Source: an uncultured Aquimarina sp. (lineage in GTDB: Bacteria; Bacteroidota; Bacteroidia; Flavobacteriales; Flavobacteriaceae). From it: 64,000 bases of DNA. A program made the position numbers and the translations under genes. The notes beneath the pieces are model-generated. The model did not search any database. It saw only the letters and a program-made list of their open reading frames with translations, and was not told the DNA's origin. This document shows, in pieces, positions 61,930-64,000 of the stretch (its first letter is position 1; each line of letters opens with the position of its first letter). The DNA is taken from the NCBI RefSeq assembly GCF_947495315.1, contig NZ_CANLYD010000002.1:310001-374000 (forward strand), written 5' to 3'.

Positions 61930-62436
61930 TTGAAAAAAGGAATCATAATCCAAGGAAGTTCCAGAAGTGACGGGGATACAAATACTGTAGTCTCTTACTT
62001 AAAGAATATGACGGGTTTTGATGTAGTAGATCTAAATCAAAGAAAAATAAACTACTTTGATTATGAATTCAAAAATGAAGATGATTTTGAAGTAATTTTC
62101 AAGAATATTGTACAGAATTATCAAACGATAGTTTTAGCCACACCAGTATATTGGTACACAATGAGTGGAATTATGAAAGTGTTTTTAGACAGAATTTCTG
62201 ATTATTTGTATAAAGAGAAAGATTTTGGAAGGATGCTAAGAGGAAAAGAGATGGCAATGATAAGTTGTAGTAACGATAATGATAGAGTTGATGAGTTTAA
62301 TCTTCCTTTTTCTCGAAGTGCAGCGTATTTAGGAATGGACTATTTGGGCGATATTCATGCTTGGGTTGAGAATAAAGAACTTTCTTTAGAAGTAAAAGAG
62401 AAAATAGATGCTCTAGCATTAAAAATAAAAAATTAA
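61930..62436 (+). CDS. flavodoxin-like NAD(P)H-dependent oxidoreductase
   Basis: The 168-residue protein starts at TTG; MKKGIIIQGSSRSDGDTNTV is the FMN-phosphate loop of the family. LATPVYWYTMSGIMKVFLDR matches the second FMN motif of flavodoxin-like NADPH-dependent reductases. The substrate is unknown. It is inserted between batA and batB, which are usually adjacent, and has repeats on both sides. It is probably a later insertion into the Bat operon. Confidence 0.82.
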   Translation: MKKGIIIQGSSRSDGDTNTVVSYLKNMTGFDVVDLNQRKINYFDYEFKNEDDFEVIFKNIVQNYQTIVLATPVYWYTMSGIMKVFLDRISDYLYKEKDFGRMLRGKEMAMISCSNDNDRVDEFNLPFSRSAAYLGMDYLGDIHAWVENKELSLEVKEKIDALALKIKN

Positions 62437-62468
62437 ACTAATGTCACACTTAACTGTCATACTAAGAT

Positions 62469-62496
62469 GTCACACTGAGCTTGCCGAAGTGTTGTC
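62469..62496. repeat. dispersed repeat before batB
   Basis: GTCACACTGAGCTTGCCGAA followed by GTGTTGTC differs by two bases from the copy at 63612-63639. The two copies flank batB; related shorter pieces (ATGTCACACTT) lie at 62441-62451. Confidence 0.7.
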
Positions 62497-62556
62497 AAAT
62501 TGCAGTCGGAGTGTATTTTAAATTACAGTAGTAAACTGTAGACTAAGAATAAAAAA

Positions 62557-63591
62557 ATGTACTTACTAGAAGAAAAAATATATTTTTGGTTGTTATTGGT
62601 GATACCTATATTGATCCTACTATTTCTAGGTGTTTTAATTTGGAAAAAAACGACTCAGAAAAAATTTGCCGATAAGGAACTGTTAAAAAAATTAAGCCCA
62701 AACCAGTCGGTTTTTAAGTCAGTGCTTAAAGTGGTCATTATTAGTTTGGCTCTGGCATGTTTTATTGTGGCTTTGGTGAATCCCAAGGTTGGTACTAAAT
62801 TAGAAACTGTAAAACGAGAAGGTGTAGATGTTGTATTTGCCATTGACGTATCTAAAAGTATGTTGGCAGAGGATATTGCGCCCAATCGGCTAGAGAAATC
62901 TAAACAATTGGTAACTCAAATCATTAATAATTTGGCAAGTGATCGTGTCGGTATCATTGCATATGCCGCTAGTGCATTCCCACAGTTACCAATTACTACA
63001 GATTATGGCTCTGCTAAAATGTTTTTGCAATCAATGAATACAGATATGCTTTCCTCTCAGGGTACAGCAATCAATGAAGCTATAGAATTAGCAAAAACAT
63101 ATTATGATGATGAAGAGCAAACCAACCGAGTGATGTTTATTATAAGTGATGGAGAAGATCATGAAGGAAATGTAGAATCCATGGCCGAAGATGCAGCTAA
63201 AGAAGGAATTAAAATATTTACCATTGGCGTTGGGACCACAAAAGGAGGTCCAATCCCGATTAAGCGTAATGGAATTGTACAGAATTATAAGAAAAATAGT
63301 CAGGGCGAAACTGTTATTACGAAACTGAATACGACAATTTTACAGGAAATTGCAAATCAAGCAAATGGCACATACATTGATGGTACAAGTACAAGTGCTG
63401 TAGTAGAAAATGTTACAGAGTTATTGCAAGGTATGGATAAGAAAGAATTCGAAGCTAAGCAATTTGCAGATTTCAAAGATCAGTTTCAGTGGTTTTTGGG
63501 AGCTGGTTTGTTATTGTTGTTTTTAGATGTTTTCTTATTAGAAAGAAAAACATCTTGGGTTAAAAAACTAAACTTGTTTAATGAACAATAG
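62557..63591 (+). CDS. batB: VWA-domain protein BatB
   Basis: The 344-residue protein resembles BatA: two N-terminal membrane helices (FWLLLVIPILILLFLGVLIW and a second near 70), a VWA domain with MIDAS DVSKS (FAIDVSKSML) and a C-terminal helix (FLGAGLLLLFLDVFLL). BatB proteins sit beside BatA in the membrane. It starts 120 bases after the reductase, with a repeat in between. Confidence 0.9.
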   Translation: MYLLEEKIYFWLLLVIPILILLFLGVLIWKKTTQKKFADKELLKKLSPNQSVFKSVLKVVIISLALACFIVALVNPKVGTKLETVKREGVDVVFAIDVSKSMLAEDIAPNRLEKSKQLVTQIINNLASDRVGIIAYAASAFPQLPITTDYGSAKMFLQSMNTDMLSSQGTAINEAIELAKTYYDDEEQTNRVMFIISDGEDHEGNVESMAEDAAKEGIKIFTIGVGTTKGGPIPIKRNGIVQNYKKNSQGETVITKLNTTILQEIANQANGTYIDGTSTSAVVENVTELLQGMDKKEFEAKQFADFKDQFQWFLGAGLLLLFLDVFLLERKTSWVKKLNLFNEQ

Positions 63592-63611
63592 GTTATAAAT
63601 AATAGAATTTG

Positions 63612-63639
63612 GTCACACTGAGCTTGTAGAAGTGTTGTC
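63612..63639. repeat. dispersed repeat after batB
   Basis: GTCACACTGAGCTTGTAGAA followed by GTGTTGTC is a two-base variant of the copy at 62469-62496. It lies between batB and the batC-like gene. Confidence 0.7.
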
Positions 63640-63662
63640 GAAGTGTAAAAAATAAAGACGTT

Positions 63663-64000
63663 ATGAAGGATTTACTAATCATATTGTTGTGTTTCCAATT
63701 CGGAATAGGTTTTTCGCAGGAAGAAGAGGATAGAGCGGAAATTGTAGCCGAAGCAAACCGATTTGTAGCAACTGGTAATGAAGTACTGGTTAAAGATGGT
63801 AATTTCCCAAAGGCTGAAGGAGAGTATAGAAAGGCAATTTCTAAGAATCCGGTAGATACTAAGGCAAAATATAATTTAGCTAATGCCTATTACAATACCG
63901 AAAAATATGATGAGGCTACACAGCGTTATACAGAAGCTGTAAAAATTGCTGAATCAAAAGCCGAAAAGCATAAAGCATTCCATAATCAAGGGAATACCTA
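63663..64000 (+). CDS. batC: TPR protein BatC-like (3' partial)
   Basis: The open frame begins MKDLLIILLCFQFGIGFSQE (signal peptide) and runs off the right edge after 112 residues. It contains one TPR and the start of another (FPKAEGEYRKAISKNPVDTKAKYNLANAYYNTEKYDEATQRY). In Bat operons BatC is the TPR gene following BatB, so the assignment is by context and repeats. BatD and BatE-like genes may lie beyond the window. Confidence 0.8.
   Translation, partial: MKDLLIILLCFQFGIGFSQEEEDRAEIVAEANRFVATGNEVLVKDGNFPKAEGEYRKAISKNPVDTKAKYNLANAYYNTEKYDEATQRYTEAVKIAESKAEKHKAFHNQGNT

Noticed and set aside
1..64000. CRISPR arrays, tRNA or rRNA genes, prophage or insertion-sequence transposase
   Set aside because: No regularly spaced repeats, cloverleaf-like sequences, ribosomal RNA segments or transposase/integrase motifs were found while reading; a dedicated scan (tRNAscan, Infernal, ISfinder) would be decisive.

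Overview
The window looks like chromosomal DNA from a marine member of the Flavobacteriaceae (Bacteroidota). The base composition is AT-rich, ribosome binding sites are weak, and several genes start with TTG or GTG. There are two secreted proteins with a C-terminal type IX secretion (Por) sorting tail, carboxypeptidase-like regulatory domains, a Bat (aerotolerance) operon, many short lipoproteins and dispersed palindromic intergenic repeats. I place it no lower than family. There are no rRNA or tRNA genes, CRISPR arrays, intact insertion sequences or prophage genes.

Layout. 1-6.2 kb: the 3' end of a BNR-repeat T9SS protein, a lipoprotein, a zinc-ribbon/SPFH membrane pair, and two collagen-like lipoprotein paralogues, one of them a pseudogene with an in-frame stop and a frameshift. 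6.3-10.6 kb: a double-ATPase peptide ABC protein, a NtrY-like histidine kinase and a crotonase. 10.7-14.7 kb (minus strand): yicC-gmk-nadD, then a ParE/RelE-type toxin-antitoxin pair translationally coupled to hemJ and an acetyltransferase. 14.7-20.4 kb: a large BNR/VPS10-like secreted protein, a MATE transporter and hemH. 20.6-28 kb: an AraC regulator divergent from hemA-hemC-hemD-hemE, then an EI24-type membrane protein and hemF. 28-41 kb: lipoproteins, a tandem pair of 502-residue carboxypeptidase-like proteins, a 1000-residue chimera (carboxypeptidase-like, VWA-like, TonB plug, TPR), and an ABC ATPase with a permease/M1-aminopeptidase fusion. 41.3-44.4 kb: a palindromic repeat element, hemB, then an anti-phage-type dCTP deaminase followed by an uncatalogued 47-residue ORF and a terminator. 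44.4-56.8 kb: TerB-like protein, cytochrome c, DinB, a PETase/cutinase-like hydrolase with a T9SS tail, a CNNM/CBS protein, MGMT, a serine hydrolase, a PolB-like exonuclease, a kelch lipoprotein, a phosphatase, an AlbA/Schlafen protein, a sigma factor with a membrane partner, and an SDR. 57.2-64 kb: the Bat operon (MoxR, DUF58, BatD-like, BatA, a flavodoxin-like reductase, BatB, BatC), running off the right edge.

How the genes work together. Eight heme genes (hemA, B, C, D, E, F, H, J) cover every step from glutamyl-tRNA to protoheme except hemL (and gltX, which supplies the substrate). They lie in five separate transcription units. The MoxR-DUF58-VWA series probably forms one envelope-associated ATPase/VWA complex. 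The most interesting accessory locus is the dCTP deaminase with its small downstream ORF. It has no room upstream for an AvcI-like RNA, so if it needs a repressor that repressor should lie elsewhere. The PETase-like hydrolase is the most notable enzyme.
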